A DNA stretch of 64,000 nt from Meloidogyne chitwoodi (taxonomy: Eukaryota; Nematoda; Chromadorea; Rhabditida; Meloidogynidae): the NCBI GenBank assembly GCA_015183035.1, contig JACZZP010000011.1:496001-560000 (forward strand), given 5' to 3'. Below, one piece after another: positions 12,533-24,439 of this stretch. The translations under genes were made by a program, and so were the position numbers. The notes under the pieces were generated by a model. It did not search any database and was not told where the DNA came from. It saw nothing but the letters and a program-made list of their open reading frames with translations. Position 1 is the first letter of the stretch. Every line of letters starts with the position of its first letter.

Positions 12533-12606
12533 GTTCGCTTGTGGTTGAGTTGTTAGTAGCGTAGTCTACTCTTTAGGAAATGTGGGTTCGATTCCTAAAG
12601 ATGGAT
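12533..12606 (+). repeat. tRNA-like segment inside a hAT-like element
   Basis: It contains an A box (TGGTTGAGTTG) and a perfect B box (GGTTCGATTCC) about 40 nt apart, as in a tRNA. The acceptor stem is not convincing. The element at 52933-53673 carries a comparable segment on the other strand. Confidence 0.45.
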
Positions 12607-12787
12607 AAATAATTTCGTGTACATTAATTACCGTCTGCTTTTATTTTTCGCTCGTTTTTCAATTTTTTAAATAAATTAAAATTCCTAAATTTTCGCCTGT
12701 AGCGATAAAAAAGGTGAATTTTTGGCAACTAAGGTGGAATAATTTTTTAAAAATTTTCGCCTGCGGCGCAAAAAAAACGGAATTTTT

Positions 12788-13415
12788 GGCTAAACTACAG
12801 TTTCCGTACTTTTTTTGTTTTCGGACGAGTTATATGTCATTCGAAAGAGCTCATCGAGCTGAGTCGAATGACATAAAAACTAGTCCGCGGAAACAACTTT
12901 GGGCCAAGTTACAGACCCCTGAAAATTGAAAAACCATAGGGGGGGGGGTAAGGTTATTTAAGTGATTACTGCGGCTGCATTTATTTTCACTGAATAAATT
13001 ATTTTGTTGTAATTTGCGCCGTAGAATGACGCATGTAACAAAAAGCCAACGAGAGATGGGCTCCCAAATGAAGAAGTCATAAAACACTCCCAATAGGTCC
13101 AAGTTTGACGTGTTTCCAGCAAACTTCGATCATGCATAACTTTGTTCAAAATCGTCCAATCACGACAATTTTGGTCTCATTCGATAGGTCTCGAAGAGCT
13201 CTTTTGAATGAGCTATCATACTCATATTTTATTTTTTTGCCACAAAAATGAGCTTACTCCCCCCTATGGTTTTTCAATTTTCGGGGGTCTGTAACTTAGC
13301 CCATAGTTGTTTCCGCGGACTAGTTTTTATGTCACTCGACTCAGCTCGATGAGCTATTTCGAATGACATATAACTCGTCCGAAAACAAAAAAAGTACGGA
13401 AACTGTAGTTAGGCC
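12788..13415. mobile_element. Palindromic element III nested in the hAT-like element
   Basis: The element is 628 bp with GGCTAAACTACAG... / ...CTGTAGTTAGGCC termini and 8-bp direct repeats GAATTTTT (12780-12787, 13416-13423). Arms of about 150 nt are inverted repeats. The centre (about 12960-13250) carries AATTTGCGCCGTAGAAT and AGCCAACGAGAGATGGGCTC, also found in elements I (29928) and II (34965). Confidence 0.8.
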
Positions 13416-13851
13416 GAATTTTTGGCAGTTAAAGAAAAAAATATGCAAAATTTTCGCCTGTGGCACTAAAACTACCCGAAACCCGAAATTTATGAAAATC
13501 TACCCGACCCGAAACCCGACCCGACATTCGAGCTCAACCCGAAACCCGACCCGAGGAAATTTCGGCGACCCGACCCGAAACCCGACCCGACACTCGAGGT
13601 CAACCCGGTGCAACCCTGATGTAAATATACTTTTTTGACTGAGAAAATTAGTAATGAAGGAATCTTGTTTGAGAGATGGAATCGAACAATCATGGAATGA
13701 GCCCAAACCAGAGCACAACCGACTGCCACCATCCAACCCTCTGATAGTTCATTTTTATTCACTCATGAAAATTAAATTTTTAAAAATAATAAAAAGAAAG
13801 GAAATTTAAAATAAATAAAGATCTTTCCGGCATACACAATTTTTTATCTCA

Positions 13852-16657
13852 TCAATTTTCACTGCCGTTACCACCATTACGTCCGTGTCCACGGGATCTC
13901 CCACTTCCATCTCTACTAGGACGACCGCGTGTACGTCTATTTCCTCCATTTCCGTCACGTTGACGACGTCTGCTAGGTCCAGGTTCCTCTCCTTGATGAC
14001 TAGTACTTGATTTTCCGTGATGACTACTTGATGCTCCATCAAAATTTTGAATAAAAATCTAAAAAATATGTGAGATGATTTAAATTATTATTATATTTTT
14101 TGCTTTTTTGTACTAGCAAAATTACTAAAAATGCTCAGAGATTAATAAATTTTTTCCTAAAATTATTTTTTGTAGTAAACCAAATAAATAAAGGCATTTC
14201 TTGGGAATCCAGCAGATTTCCTCCCTATATACAGTCATAATTAAATTTATTCATAGATTTTATTTCTTTTCAATCAAAATAAAAATTTAAAAAATCAAGT
14301 AATTGACGAAAAATCATAGATAAAATCAAGTGTTAGACAAAATCTAAAATCAGATTCGTGATCAGCGCACTCGATAACTCTTGGATACCAAGTTTCAATT
14401 AAAAAAAAATTTCGGACTCGGATTCCCAAGGAATGCCTAAATAAATATAAATTTGTCGGTTTCATTTGAGCAATATACCGTCTGAACTACTATTGTATAA
14501 AATGCTCAGATGGTATTTCTAATATGTTTTGGTCAAGTATGCTTCAGGAGAGAAATATTAGCCCCATATTTTTGAAAATTCATTTAATTTTCAATTGCAA
14601 TAAAAAATTGGATTATTAAATTTTAATCTTTTCACATAATCTTATATATAAAAGATATAATTTTATTGACAACATTTTGTACCTTTTTTTCATCCCTATT
14701 AATATAAATAACCTCGCGTATTTGTGGTGGAATTTGCATTTCTTCTATTTCTTTATCTTCATTTTCTTTATCCCAATGTACCAACTTATCCACTAAATCA
14801 ATGTCATATGTAGTATTTGATTGCATTATTTGGTTAAATTGTAAATTTATATGTTCTCGCAATTTTTCTTTAAGATCACCTTCATCATTAGTAACATATT
14901 CAGAAAAGTAAAGATGGTATAGATTGTAGACATTTGGTCTGTTAGGAATTAGAAAAGGAGCAAAATGTATAAAATGTTCAGGGGCTATTACATACGTTCT
15001 ATCACTAGACCCTAAATAAAAATTTAATTTTTTTTAAATAATTCTTGAAAAAATAATATTAAAAAAATACTACTTTTAAATTTAAAAATAATTGGAATAT
15101 ATTCGTAAAAATCATTTATATTCTCATATAATATGTTGCATCTACAACTAACAGGAAATAAATTTATAAACGTAGATTCTTCAAATTGTAGTGTTTGAAT
15201 TAAATTTTGGATTAAATTGAAAACTGCTACTTTATTTGTTAAGAACTCATATATATAATTTGCCGATAATTCACACCCATCAAAAGTGTTAATATACTCA
15301 AAAATTGATACTTGATAATGTACTTGTTCATTATTCTCATAAATTCTAAAAATACAAGATTAAAAAGTAAGCAAGTAGAGGGAGATGGTTAAGTTGATAA
15401 CATCTCCTAATGGAGTGATCTTTAAGGCTTAATTCCACTGCTATATTGTTGGATGGGTTCGACCGATTTATTATATGTATAACAATATATAATAACAATA
15501 TTTTTTAAAGTTTTACACCAGTTTCAAAATATTTTTTAGTTTTTGAGATAATTTGGCCTTAAAAACTTACTTCAGTCTGTCGAAAAGTGAAATATAGCCA
15601 TGTGCCTGCTCTCGAATAAATGATTTGATAAGTGTTCTTACTAATACATGTAATTTATATAAATGAAACAAATTTTTTTCTTTTTGTGAAATTGGTTGTA
15701 AAAGTCGCAAAAGTTGATTTAATTGATCATCGCTAAATATAATAAATATTTTTCCAAATTTATATAATAATTTATTCATAACTAATACCAATTTTTCAGT
15801 TTGTTAAATTAAAATTTTTTTATTTTACTAACCCAATTCTTTGTAATGTATTTGGAATATTGTTGCCAATTTGATCATGTTCAGTTGGTAAATTTCTTAT
15901 TACTAAGCGATGATTACTTATAATTTGCATATAATCATTATTTATATTTCTATAATCAATCAATCTTTTATTGATAAAATGAAGTTTATCATCTCTGTTC
16001 ATTTCGTTTATTCTTTCATTTAATTGATTTTGATAAATGTTAATAATATATTCAAAATTACTAATTATCTATAAAATTGATTTAAAAAATTTTAAAGTTA
16101 AGATTAATTAAAAATAATATGTTAGCAACTCATAAACAATAAAATAACCAGAAACTCCGGTCAGATGCCATTTTTAAGCAGTCTTGATATTTTGTTCAAT
16201 ATAATTATTATAAAAAACTAACATTATTAATTTTTGGGCGAATAGCCATAATATTATTCTGTACATCTGGATTTAATTCATATTTATTTAATATTACTTC
16301 TCCTTTATTATCAAGAATATTTTGAATTGTATTATTAGTTTCATATACATCTTTTATTTTAATTTCGTCAAAAATTTCAATCAGAAATGACAATTCCGTA
16401 AGCGTAAAATTATTTAAACTGATGTCAGATTGTTGACCAGCTTGCATTTTAACTAATATTTAAAATATTTTTTAAATTTATTAAAATTATTTAGATTAAT
16501 AAATAATAAGACACTTGGTTACAATGTAAACAAAAATTAATTTAACTAAATTAATTTTTAACTTACTAGGAATATTGTACATTCCAACAGTCATTTGTTG
16601 AAGTAAATATAAAACAAAAAATAACAAAAGAAATTTTAAAAAATTTGAAATAATCAT
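13852..16657 (-). CDS. Copy C of secreted multi-exon family, intact (498 aa)
   Basis: Seven exons join in phase: 16657-16567, 16452-16223, 16068-15833, 15732-15571, 15345-15074, 15011-14713 and 14058-13852 (1497 nt). Exon 1 is the signal peptide MIISNFLKFLLLFFVLYLL. Exon 2 has NFTLTELSFLIEIFDEIKIK. Exon 4 (162 nt) has KEKNLFHLYKLHVLVRTLIK. Exon 5 corresponds to exons 5 and 6 of copy B read through as one. The last exon, absent in this form from B, encodes a tail of about 68 residues rich in Arg, Gly and Ser (PSRRRQRDGNGGNRRTRGRP and SGRSRGHGRNGGNG). Such a tail could bind nucleic acid or act as a nuclear signal; this is inference. A MITE lies in intron 6 (14191-14439). Function unknown. Confidence 0.8.
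14191..14439. repeat. Inverted-repeat MITE in last intron of copy C
   Basis: The ends AGGCATTTCTTGGGAATCC and GGATTCCCAAGGAATGCCT are inverted repeats. They are flanked by AAATAAAT on both sides, a probable 8-bp target duplication. Confidence 0.6.
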
Positions 16658-16921
16658 TTTATTTAAAAAAAAATTCTTTTCAATAACAAATTTCTAAAAA
16701 ATATTTTTTATAAAATTAAATATGCTTTGGAATTTTAAATAAATTTCTTAGTAAATTTAACTAATTTTTACTATTTTTTAAAAGTAAATTTAAATTTATC
16801 CTAATTGAGGAGATAATTGAAGAGAGGAAATTTAGAGAAAAAATGAATGGATTTTTAGAGAAATGAAGAGGCTATTTATTAAAAAAGTATAGGGAGAGAT
16901 TTTTCTTGAGTTAATATTGCT

Positions 16922-16968
16922 GGCAGTATTGACGCACGGGCATTTACAATTTTAAAAAATTAAATTAT
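16922..16968 (-). promoter_or_regulatory. Conserved block upstream of copy C
   Basis: It reads GGCAGTATTGACGCAC then GGGCATTTACAATTTT and is the counterpart of the blocks upstream of copies B and D. Confidence 0.35.
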
Positions 16969-17116
16969 GAAGAGATGTAAATTGAAGGACATGGAAATGG
17001 AAAAAAAATATTTAAATGAATAGAGAAACATACAAAAAAATTTAGAAAAAATTTTTTTGGCAGACCGAAACTTGCGGACCGTAACTTTCGGAGCAATTTT
17101 TAATGGTAAAATTAGC

Positions 17117-17200
17117 TACCGTATTTCTTCGATTAATTACCCCATCCAGCGATAGGTGAAAAAATAATTATCCAGGGTAATTAATTGAAGAAATACGGTA
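17117..17200. repeat. Complete pogo-type MITE (84 bp)
   Basis: TACCGTATTTCTTCGATTAA at the left and TTAATTGAAGAAATACGGTA at the right form a near-perfect inverted repeat. It has the same TACCGTATTTC tip as the pogo-like transposon 4 kb away and uses TA ends. Confidence 0.7.
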
Positions 17201-17429
17201 TTTAATGTTAGAGAATAAAATAGACCCTCTTATTTAAATGCTAGTAAGTTGAATCATTTGATTTATAATACCATGTCTCTCACTAAAATCAATTATTATT
17301 TGAGTTCTTTTATTTAAGAAATGTAATATTTATAGGAGACTGTGAGGCAGTTTAATTTTAAAATTAAAAAAAAACTTTTTTAGTTAAATATACTTTTTTG
17401 ACTGAGAAAATTAGTAATGAAGGAATCTT

Positions 17430-18261
17430 GTTTGAAGTTATTTTGATTATTATTCAGATTTATTGAATGAATATTAGTGCAAAATTTGACGACCAACATT
17501 TGAGGACTGAAATTTCAGTAAAAAATTGAGAAAACCATCAGTGATTTGCCTTCTTACTCATTTTGCTTTAAAAAATTAAGAAAAAAAAACTTATTCAAAT
17601 AGACAATTTCAAATATTTTTACATAAATTTATCAAAAATTGGTCAAATTTTATAAACTTTTAATTTTTAAAATAAATCTAATTTTATTATTTATTTTTTA
17701 AATTTTAGTTTATATTTTTATATAAATTTTAAAAAAAGTTATGATAAAATAAGTAAATGTGTAAGGAGTAGTTGTGTTAAAATCAAAGGCAGAGAGCACA
17801 GAGTAAATTAACTTTCCCTTGTATTGAAAAACTTTCTTTTACAAATAGTTTTAAAAAATAGGTAACTCAAAAAACTTATTTATCTTTTGTAAAATTATAA
17901 TAAATTAAAAAAATTTTTTTGGTTATTTTTTTATTTTTAATTTTTTCGTATTTTTAATTCCACAAAAATCTAATTTATGACTAAATTAAAAAAATCTTTT
18001 CAAGAATTTTGTCTAAAAATAACACACAGTTGATAACCTCGGACTTTAAAGAAGAGGAACAAGGAACTCTCAACAGTGATTGGAAGGTCATACCAAAATC
18101 ATATTCTTATCTTATACTTAGCTATCAAGTATTTGTATGAATAATATCGAAAATTCCAATCATCTCAACTTAAAATTGCAATATTTTAATTAAAATTATA
18201 GTTAAGATGAAATGCATCCCTCCCAGAAAACAATTAATCTTCTCCAAATAAATAAATAAAT
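17430..18261. other. Gene-free stretch between copies C and D
   Basis: AT-rich sequence with no exon I can support. Confidence 0.3.
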
Positions 18262-18440
18262 AATTTATCAAACTCGGGGGAATATAAGCCGAGTAAATAA
18301 ATTGTGGGGCTCTGCGGTCAACAATGTCAGAGGCAATTTTTAAATTAAAAGTTCAAAAAAAGAACAAATGGTTTTGGGTTTTAATAAAAAATTTGGTTTT
18401 TGTCCAGTTTATGAGTCCAATCTCTCAAAATTTACTATTC
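18262..18440. repeat. 3'-flank repeat shared by copies D and A
   Basis: It matches 5034-5190 in order and sequence (CTCGGGGGAATATAAGCC, GTCAACAATGTCAGAGGC, GTCCAGTTTATGAGTCCAA). A partial inverted copy of the last motif follows at about 18472. Confidence 0.6.
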
Positions 18441-18604
18441 CGAATAGACCAGCACGACCTTAGGTTTTTTATTGAACTCATAAACTAGACACTAACTTAA
18501 AATTCATAAAAATATTTGTTCAATCGGGATAAATGTCATAGAACATCTTTTCTTCAATTGTTTTTGTTTCAATCATCTTTTCATTGTCTCTCTCTTTTAG
18601 TTGT

Positions 18605-21600
18605 CTAGTTAAGACGTGGACTCTTCCCACGTGACCCTTCCCCACGTGAATAATTACGACCATTTCCACCACCACGTCTACTTCCACCCACATGGCTACT
18701 TTCGCCTTCGTGTGTTGAAGTATCTGATGCTAAAAATTAAAAAAATATATTTTTTAACATATTGTTTAACATTATATTAATATTTTATAAATATATTCAA
18801 AATATTAATTCACTCATGGGGCAATCCCTTTAAAAGATTTATAAACGGATATTAATATAATCACAGATTAATCAAAACAACAGAATTTTAAAACTTTGAA
18901 TTTAATAAAATTGAAAATATATTTACCATTTAATGCAATAATTTGATAATAACGTTTAATTGGTATCTCTTTATTATTGAAACCAAAAGATGATAAACGA
19001 GCTAAATAATCTTTAAGCTCATCTGGACTTTTCACAAAAACTGAAATATATCAAAATTATTGTATTATTTAATAATAGTAATTAACCCGAGGAATTCATT
19101 AAACAAATGGATACCACCATTGTGTTTTCTGGGGAAATTATCCGCACCAATTAGTCCCTACCTATGGGTAATCCTAAACCTCTGACATGATTTGTTGGTT
19201 TCCAAGAGTCTTGATCTTCTCATAATTTATTAATCCGGTTCCGTAGATCCCAAGTCAAAACAAGACCGACATCCAAAAATTTCCAGTTCAGACTTAACGG
19301 ATAATTTAAAGAACCAAAAAATTTAGTGCTAAGTAACTAAAACACGGAATGATACAAGATCTCGTCAATATTTCTCGGGATCTCGGACCGAGATTTTCCG
19401 AGAATCTCGTATCGAATCTCGATCTAAGCTCAAGTCCGGATTCTTTTATTAACAATCAATTTTAAATAATATTTGTTAAAAAGCGTTTTTTAATTTTTTA
19501 ACAATAATAAAATACATACTTTTAACATTATTTTCATTATCTTTATTTTTATTCATCTCATTAAAAATTTTTAAATTAGCAAGTAAACTGTATAATTCAT
19601 TTTTGCGATGTTCTAATTTATTTAAAAAATTGTAAATATATATTTTTGATCTAAAAAGTTTATTATTAAATTAAAAAATCAACAAAATTAGTTTAAAATT
19701 ATCAAATTAAAGCAATATTTATAGAAAAATAAATAAAAAAAATTTTTTCAAAATGCACCTGTGTCTGTCTAAATAATTTCTAAATGTTGGATTTTTTTCA
19801 TATTCTACGAATATTATTCTTGTTTGCACTAATAAATGATAGTAAACAAATAAATTCTTTTCTTGAAGTGTTGGAGTTTGAAATTCATTCAATTTACCTT
19901 TCAACTCCTCATCGCTGAATTATAAAATTAAATTATAATTTTATGCTTAAAAATTAAGGAACCCGTTTCAAAAAAAAAAACGTCAGTAAAATTTAAAAAA
20001 GTAAAAATACGTGAAAAACAAAAATCATGTATTTTTATGGTTATACGTGGTTTTTATTTTTCATGTATTTGTTTTTTTCCTTGCAATTTTTGTATTTCTC
20101 GATTCACTAACGAATATTCTACGACGCCTGACTCATTTAATACTAGAGAGATACACTTTACACGATTACCGGAAAATTCCTCCTCGGAAAACTCCTCCCC
20201 GAAGATTTTTGGAAAATTCCTCCCCAGATTTTCGGAAAATTCCTCCTCATCGGAAAATTCCTCCCCAAACAGAATTACCGGAAAATTCCTCACTAAAAAT
20301 TCCTCTTTTAGCGGAAAATTCCTCCCCAAATAAAAAATTATTTTAAAAATATTTGAATAAAATAATTTCATTTTACCAAAGTTTATTCGATTAATTTATT
20401 TTTTATGAAATAATAAAGATCGAATCAACCAATTGGTCCAATTGCCAATTCGGTCAAATCTCTTACAACATTGGTCCTGTGCAAACTTGGACCTATTGAT
20501 GGTGTTCTATTACTTCTCCATTTTAGAGCCCATGGCCAGTTGGTTTTCGTGCAAACTTGGACCTATTGGGAGTGTTTTATTACTTTTCCATTTAAGGAAT
20601 TGGACCAATTGGTTGATTGATCTTTCGGGTTCGATCTTTTGGGTTGACCCAATCTTTATTATTTCATAGAAAATAAATCCATCGAATAAACTTTGGTAAA
20701 ATGAAATTATTTTATTCAAATATTTTTAAAATAATTTTTTATTTGGGGAGGAATTTTCCGAAAATCTTCGGGGAGGAGTTTTCCGAGGAGGAATTTTCCG
20801 GTCACCACTTTACACCCCCGTTTAAACATTTAGCGAAATTTTAAACTCTATAATAGAAAAATTAAATTATTACAAAAAATTGTTGATAATAATATTATTT
20901 TTAATTGGATAGCACAAGACCAGTTAATAACCGGTCCCCCCGATTAACGGTTTACCTAATTTTAAGAGACTATTATTATAGATTAATTAAATCAAACTAC
21001 TTAACTCATTTAATGTTTCATATCTTTCGGTTAGTTCTTTTAAAAATTGTCCATATTTTTCTCCTGTCATAATTGCTTTTCGATCACTAATTCTTCCTTC
21101 AACAAATTCGTCTGGCCATTGTCTATCATCTTCTGCCTTATAAAAGTTTATATGCCCATTTATTAATTGATTTATATACTCATTAATATAAAATATATAT
21201 TCATGTATAAACTAAGTAAAATTAAATTTAAAAAATTTAATTTTATTTAATAAATTAAAATAATATACCGTATTTCCTATAATAGTGCTCCCCCTTAATT
21301 AGTGCTCCACCCTGAAATAGTACTCCACTCTATTAAAAAATATAAGAATAACGTGTTTATTCTTTTAAACATTTATTTATTCTCTGCAATCATTTATAAG
21401 CACTTTTTGCTTTATTTTTAGTCTAAAAATGTCTGATAATATTTTATTGTGCTGTGCATGCAATAAACCAACTTCGGATGGACATACGTGCAATATTTGT
21501 AAAAAACCTTGCCATGCTATTGAATTATGTTCAGTTTCGTGCGGTGAAGAAGGGTACGGATCAAAAGTAATCTGTTCTGATTGTTTTATTAATGTAGAAG

Positions 21601-24040
21601 ACATTGATGAAAATAATTATGAAGAAAATAAAGAGATTCATGAGGAAACAAAAGCAAAACGTCGAGTTTTTACAATTGATGAAAAAGTTAATATATTGAA
21701 ATTTTCACGGAATACATCAATTAGTGAAGCGAGTAGAAAGTTTAAAATAGATAGGAGTACAATAAGAAATTGGCGAAAGAAAGAAACTTGTTTGAAAAAC
21801 ATGTATGTGGGGAAAATCAATTCTTATATTACCTATATTTTTATTTTAGGACAGAATCGTCAAACAGAAAGCGATTATTAGGAGGAGGGAGAAAATTGAC
21901 TGATGAGGATTTTGATAATCAATTAAAAAATTGGATTGATGATCTTAGAGAGAAAAAATTACGAGTGACTCGAAACATGATTTTTTTAGAAGCTCAAAAG
22001 ATTATTGTCAATTATCCACGGCTTGAAAACTTTAGGGTAATAATTCAAATCTTAAAATGTTTATATAGATATATAAACCATTTATTTAGACTAGTAAGGG
22101 ATGGCTTGAGTGTTTTTTAAAAAGACATAATTTGTCAATGAGAAGGCCTACTACTGTTGCACAAAAAACTCCTGAGGAATTTAAAGAAATTATTATTAAT
22201 TTTATATTGTACGTTCAAAGACTTTGGAAAAAAAACAAGTTTGCTTTTATGTAATAATTTTTTTATTTTAAAAATAAAGTTTTACTCATGTATATGCTGC
22301 TGATGAAACTTCAATTTCCTTAGACCCTCAGGGTGGATTATGTGTTGATGAAAAAGGTTCAAAGACTGTTACAGTTCTTAGCACTGGGCATGAAAAAACA
22401 CACATCACAGTACTTTTAACAGCCTCATCTTCTGGTCAGAAATTATGGCCCTTTGTTCTATTACCAAGAAAAAGACCAATACAAGAAATTGAGAAAAAAT
22501 TTAAAAATAAACTGAAAATTGTTTGGGCCGGAAGAGTATGGATGGATAATAATTTAACCTCTATATATTTAAAAGAGGTATTTCCTATATGTATTTGGAA
22601 TATTTTATTTATTATTTTTTTAGGTATTTGGTAATTTTCTTTTTGGAAGTAGATTATTAATTTGGGACAGCTTCAGGGCACATATCAGTAAAGAAACGAA
22701 GGAAACATTAAAAAGACTTTCAATACAAACTGCAGTAATTCCTGGCGGCACAACTAAATACATTCAAGTAAGATTATTATTAATAAAATAATAAAATAGC
22801 ATTAATAAATAAAACAAATTATAGATCCCTGACGTCAGTTGGAACTTCCCATTTAAAAATTCAATTCAAGAACAATATACTGATTGGATGATTCATGGTC
22901 AAAAGCCAACAACATCTTCTGGTAATCTCAAAGCTCCCTCAATGGATACATATCTTCAATGGATATGCAATGCATGGGATTCAATTTCAAATGATTTAAT
23001 TGTTAAATCGTTTGTTTCATGTGGAATTACAAAAGATGAGGATGGGAAATTGGATGATCAAATTCACGTTTTTAAGGTTAGTATTTCAAAATATTTTATT
23101 TTATAAATTTAAAAACTATAGCCAAATGGAGCTATTCCAAATGGAATCACTTTATTGCGAGAACGCAGAAATGAAACAGCAATTGAAGAATTAAATTTAA
23201 GAGAAGAAATAGATGATGGCGAAGATGCTATGAGTGATTTTTCAATTGAGTTAAATATTGATTTAAATAATTAGAATTTTTTAATAAATTGAATATTTCT
23301 AGTAATTAAATAAGAAAATTTTAAGAGTGAAAAATAGTTGAAAAATAGTACGCTCCACCCTGAAATAGTACTCCCTTTTGGAGGTAGGTTGAAAAATAGT
23401 ACTCCACCCTTAATTAGTGCTCCACCCTGAAATAGTACTCCGTTTTGGAGGTAGGTTGAAAAATAGTACTCCAGGAGCACTATTAAATGAAATACGGTAT
23501 GTGTTAATTAGCAAAATTTAAGCAAAAATCGTTTAATTTGAAGTAAATATAATTTTAAATATATTTTTTTATAAGAAGATAAAAAAGATTTAACTGGTAG
23601 AAATACCTGATTAATTTTATTAAAACTTTCTAATAAAAATTGATCATTTTCCAGGCTAAATTCCTCAAGTATTTTCTTTCCATTATTTTCAATAATATTT
23701 TCAATATCTTCTTCGTTTGTTTTTAAGTCATTAATTTTAATTGAATTTAAAATACGAGTCAAAAAAGACAGTTCGGTAAGGCAAAATTGTTGATTATTGT
23801 CGACTTTAAATTATAAAAAATTATTTTAAAATTACTATAGATATATTAATTTATCCAGATTATAAAAATTAAATTTTATTAATTTCGGATATCCCTCTGG
23901 ATAAAGAAAAAGTAACCTATGAATTTTAACAAGATTTAATTTTATATAAATTTAAATTTACGCTTTCCAACAGTCATTTGTTGAAGTAAATATAAAACAA
24001 AAAATAACAAAAGAAATTTGAAAAAATTTGAAATAATCAT
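18605..24040 (-). CDS. Copy D of secreted multi-exon family, intact around two transposons (335 aa)
   Basis: Seven exons join in phase: 24040-23962, 23803-23607, 21211-21006, 19914-19759, 19650-19520, 19040-18927 and 18729-18605 (1008 nt, stop TAG). Exon 1 is the signal peptide MIISNFFKFLLLFFVLYLL. Exon 2 has QFCLTELSFLTRILNSIKIN. Exon 4 has QEKNLFVYYHLLVQTRIIF. The tail is Gly/Arg/Ser-rich (SSHVGGSRRGGGNGRNYSRG). The exon set matches copy A, so A and D form one subfamily and B and C the other. Intron 2 contains a full 2.2-kb pogo-like transposon (21266-23499) and intron 3 a 642-bp palindromic element (20164-20805). Both leave the reading frame intact. Expression through such enlarged introns is untested. 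Confidence 0.75.
19350..19432. repeat. Short CTCG-rich palindromic element in copy D intron
   Basis: GATACAAGATCTCG on the left and CGAGAATCTCGTATC on the right are inverted; the interior repeats TCTCG. This resembles the small hAT-like elements, but I could not fix a target duplication. Confidence 0.4.
20164..20805. mobile_element. Palindromic hAT-like element with GAAAATTCCTCC arrays
   Basis: The termini GATTACCGGAAAATTCC and GGAATTTTCCGGTCAC are flanked by direct repeats CACTTTACAC (20154-20163, 20806-20815). The outer arms repeat GGAAAATTCCTCC. Inner arms (20335-20480 and 20590-20750) are a second inverted pair. The centre carries GGACCTATTGGGAGTGTTTT, a fragment of the core of elements I-III. 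A related remnant lies at 47303-47513. Confidence 0.75.
21266..23499 (+). mobile_element. pogo-like (Tc1/mariner superfamily) transposon, apparently complete
   Basis: The inverted termini are TACCGTATTTCCTATAATAG and CTATTAAATGAAATACGGTA. The terminal TA on each side is consistent with TA target duplication. Subterminal repeats of GTGCTCCACCCTGAAATAGT, or its GTACTCC variant, occur near both ends. It contains one intact seven-exon transposase gene (21429-23274) and lies in intron 2 of family gene D, opposite in strand. Confidence 0.85.
21429..23274 (+). CDS. pogo-like DDE transposase, intact (522 aa)
   Basis: Seven exons join in phase: 21429-21802, 21850-22036, 22090-22250, 22280-22577, 22624-22767, 22825-23076 and 23122-23274. 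The N-terminus is Cys-rich and probably binds zinc (CCACNK, CNICKKPCHAIELC, CSDCF). A helix-turn-helix follows (FTIDEKVNILKFSRN ... EASRKFKIDRSTIRNWRKK) and then a second CENP-B-like DNA-binding segment (GRKLTDEDFDNQLKNWIDDL). The catalytic domain shows the three acidic sites expected of pogo: AADETSI, LLIWDSFRAH and IPDVSWNFPFK. The C-terminus is acidic. Its expected role is to bind the TACCGTATTTC ends and catalyse cut-and-paste movement into TA. There are no stops or frameshifts, so it could be active. It may also mobilise the short MITEs with the same tips at 12018 and 17117. Confidence 0.85.
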
Positions 24041-24305
24041 TTTATTTTAAAAACTCTTTTCAATAACAAATTTCTGAAAAATATTTTTTATAAAATTAAA
24101 TTCTTTGGAATTTTAAAACAATAAATTAAATTAAATTAATTTTTATTTTTTAATGGCTATATAATAGCTAAAATTGTAAAGTTTAATTAATTGAGAGATG
24201 GAATTGAAAGGAAAATTTTGAGAAAAATGAATGATTTTTAGAGAAATGAAGAGGCTATTTATTAACAAAGAATTGGGAGGATACTTTTTCTTTAATTAAT
24301 CAAGT

Positions 24306-24352
24306 TGGCAGTAATTGACGCACAGGCATTTACAATTTTAAAAAATTAAATT
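24306..24352 (-). promoter_or_regulatory. Conserved block upstream of copy D
   Basis: It reads TTGGCAGTAATTGACGCAC then AGGCATTTACAATTTT, 266 bp before the start codon. It has one inserted base relative to copies B and C. Confidence 0.35.
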
Positions 24353-24439
24353 TTGATATAGCATTAAGGATAGAGAAACATACAAAAATTTAAAAAAATT
24401 TGAATGGTAAAATTAGCCAAATTGACTATAATGGAGTGA

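Larger units (their letters stand above)
12279..13618. mobile_element. Non-autonomous hAT-like element, ACCCGA arrays, with a nested element
   Basis: The element is 1340 bp. It starts CAGGGTTGCA and ends TGCAACCCTG, with perfect 8-bp target duplications ATGTAAAT (12271-12278, 13619-13626). Both ends are arrays of AAACCCGACCCG. The interior has the shared core (GGTGAATTTTTGGCAACT, CGCCTGCGGCGC) and a tRNA-like segment. It is interrupted by a second element at 12788-13415. The duplicated copy of this flank at 17340-17430 lacks the insertion. Confidence 0.85.
16567..17430. repeat. Segmental duplication of copy B/C 5' region
   Basis: Exon 1 and about 750 bp of upstream DNA of copy C match 11509-12270 plus 13627-13665 upstream of copy B. 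They share GCTTTGGAATTTTAAATAAA, the conserved upstream block, the pogo-type MITE and the closing ATACTTTTTTGACTGAGAAA. The B-side copy is interrupted by the 1340-bp hAT-like element. Confidence 0.8.

Noticed and set aside
12284..13638. ORFs with repeated TRNP motifs
   Set aside because: They are translations of the ACCCGA arrays in the hAT-like element 12279-13618.
13806..14042. 78-aa minus-strand ORF rich in Val/Glu/Asp
   Set aside because: It is another frame of the last exon of copy C, whose correct frame gives the Arg/Gly tail and keeps phase with six upstream exons.
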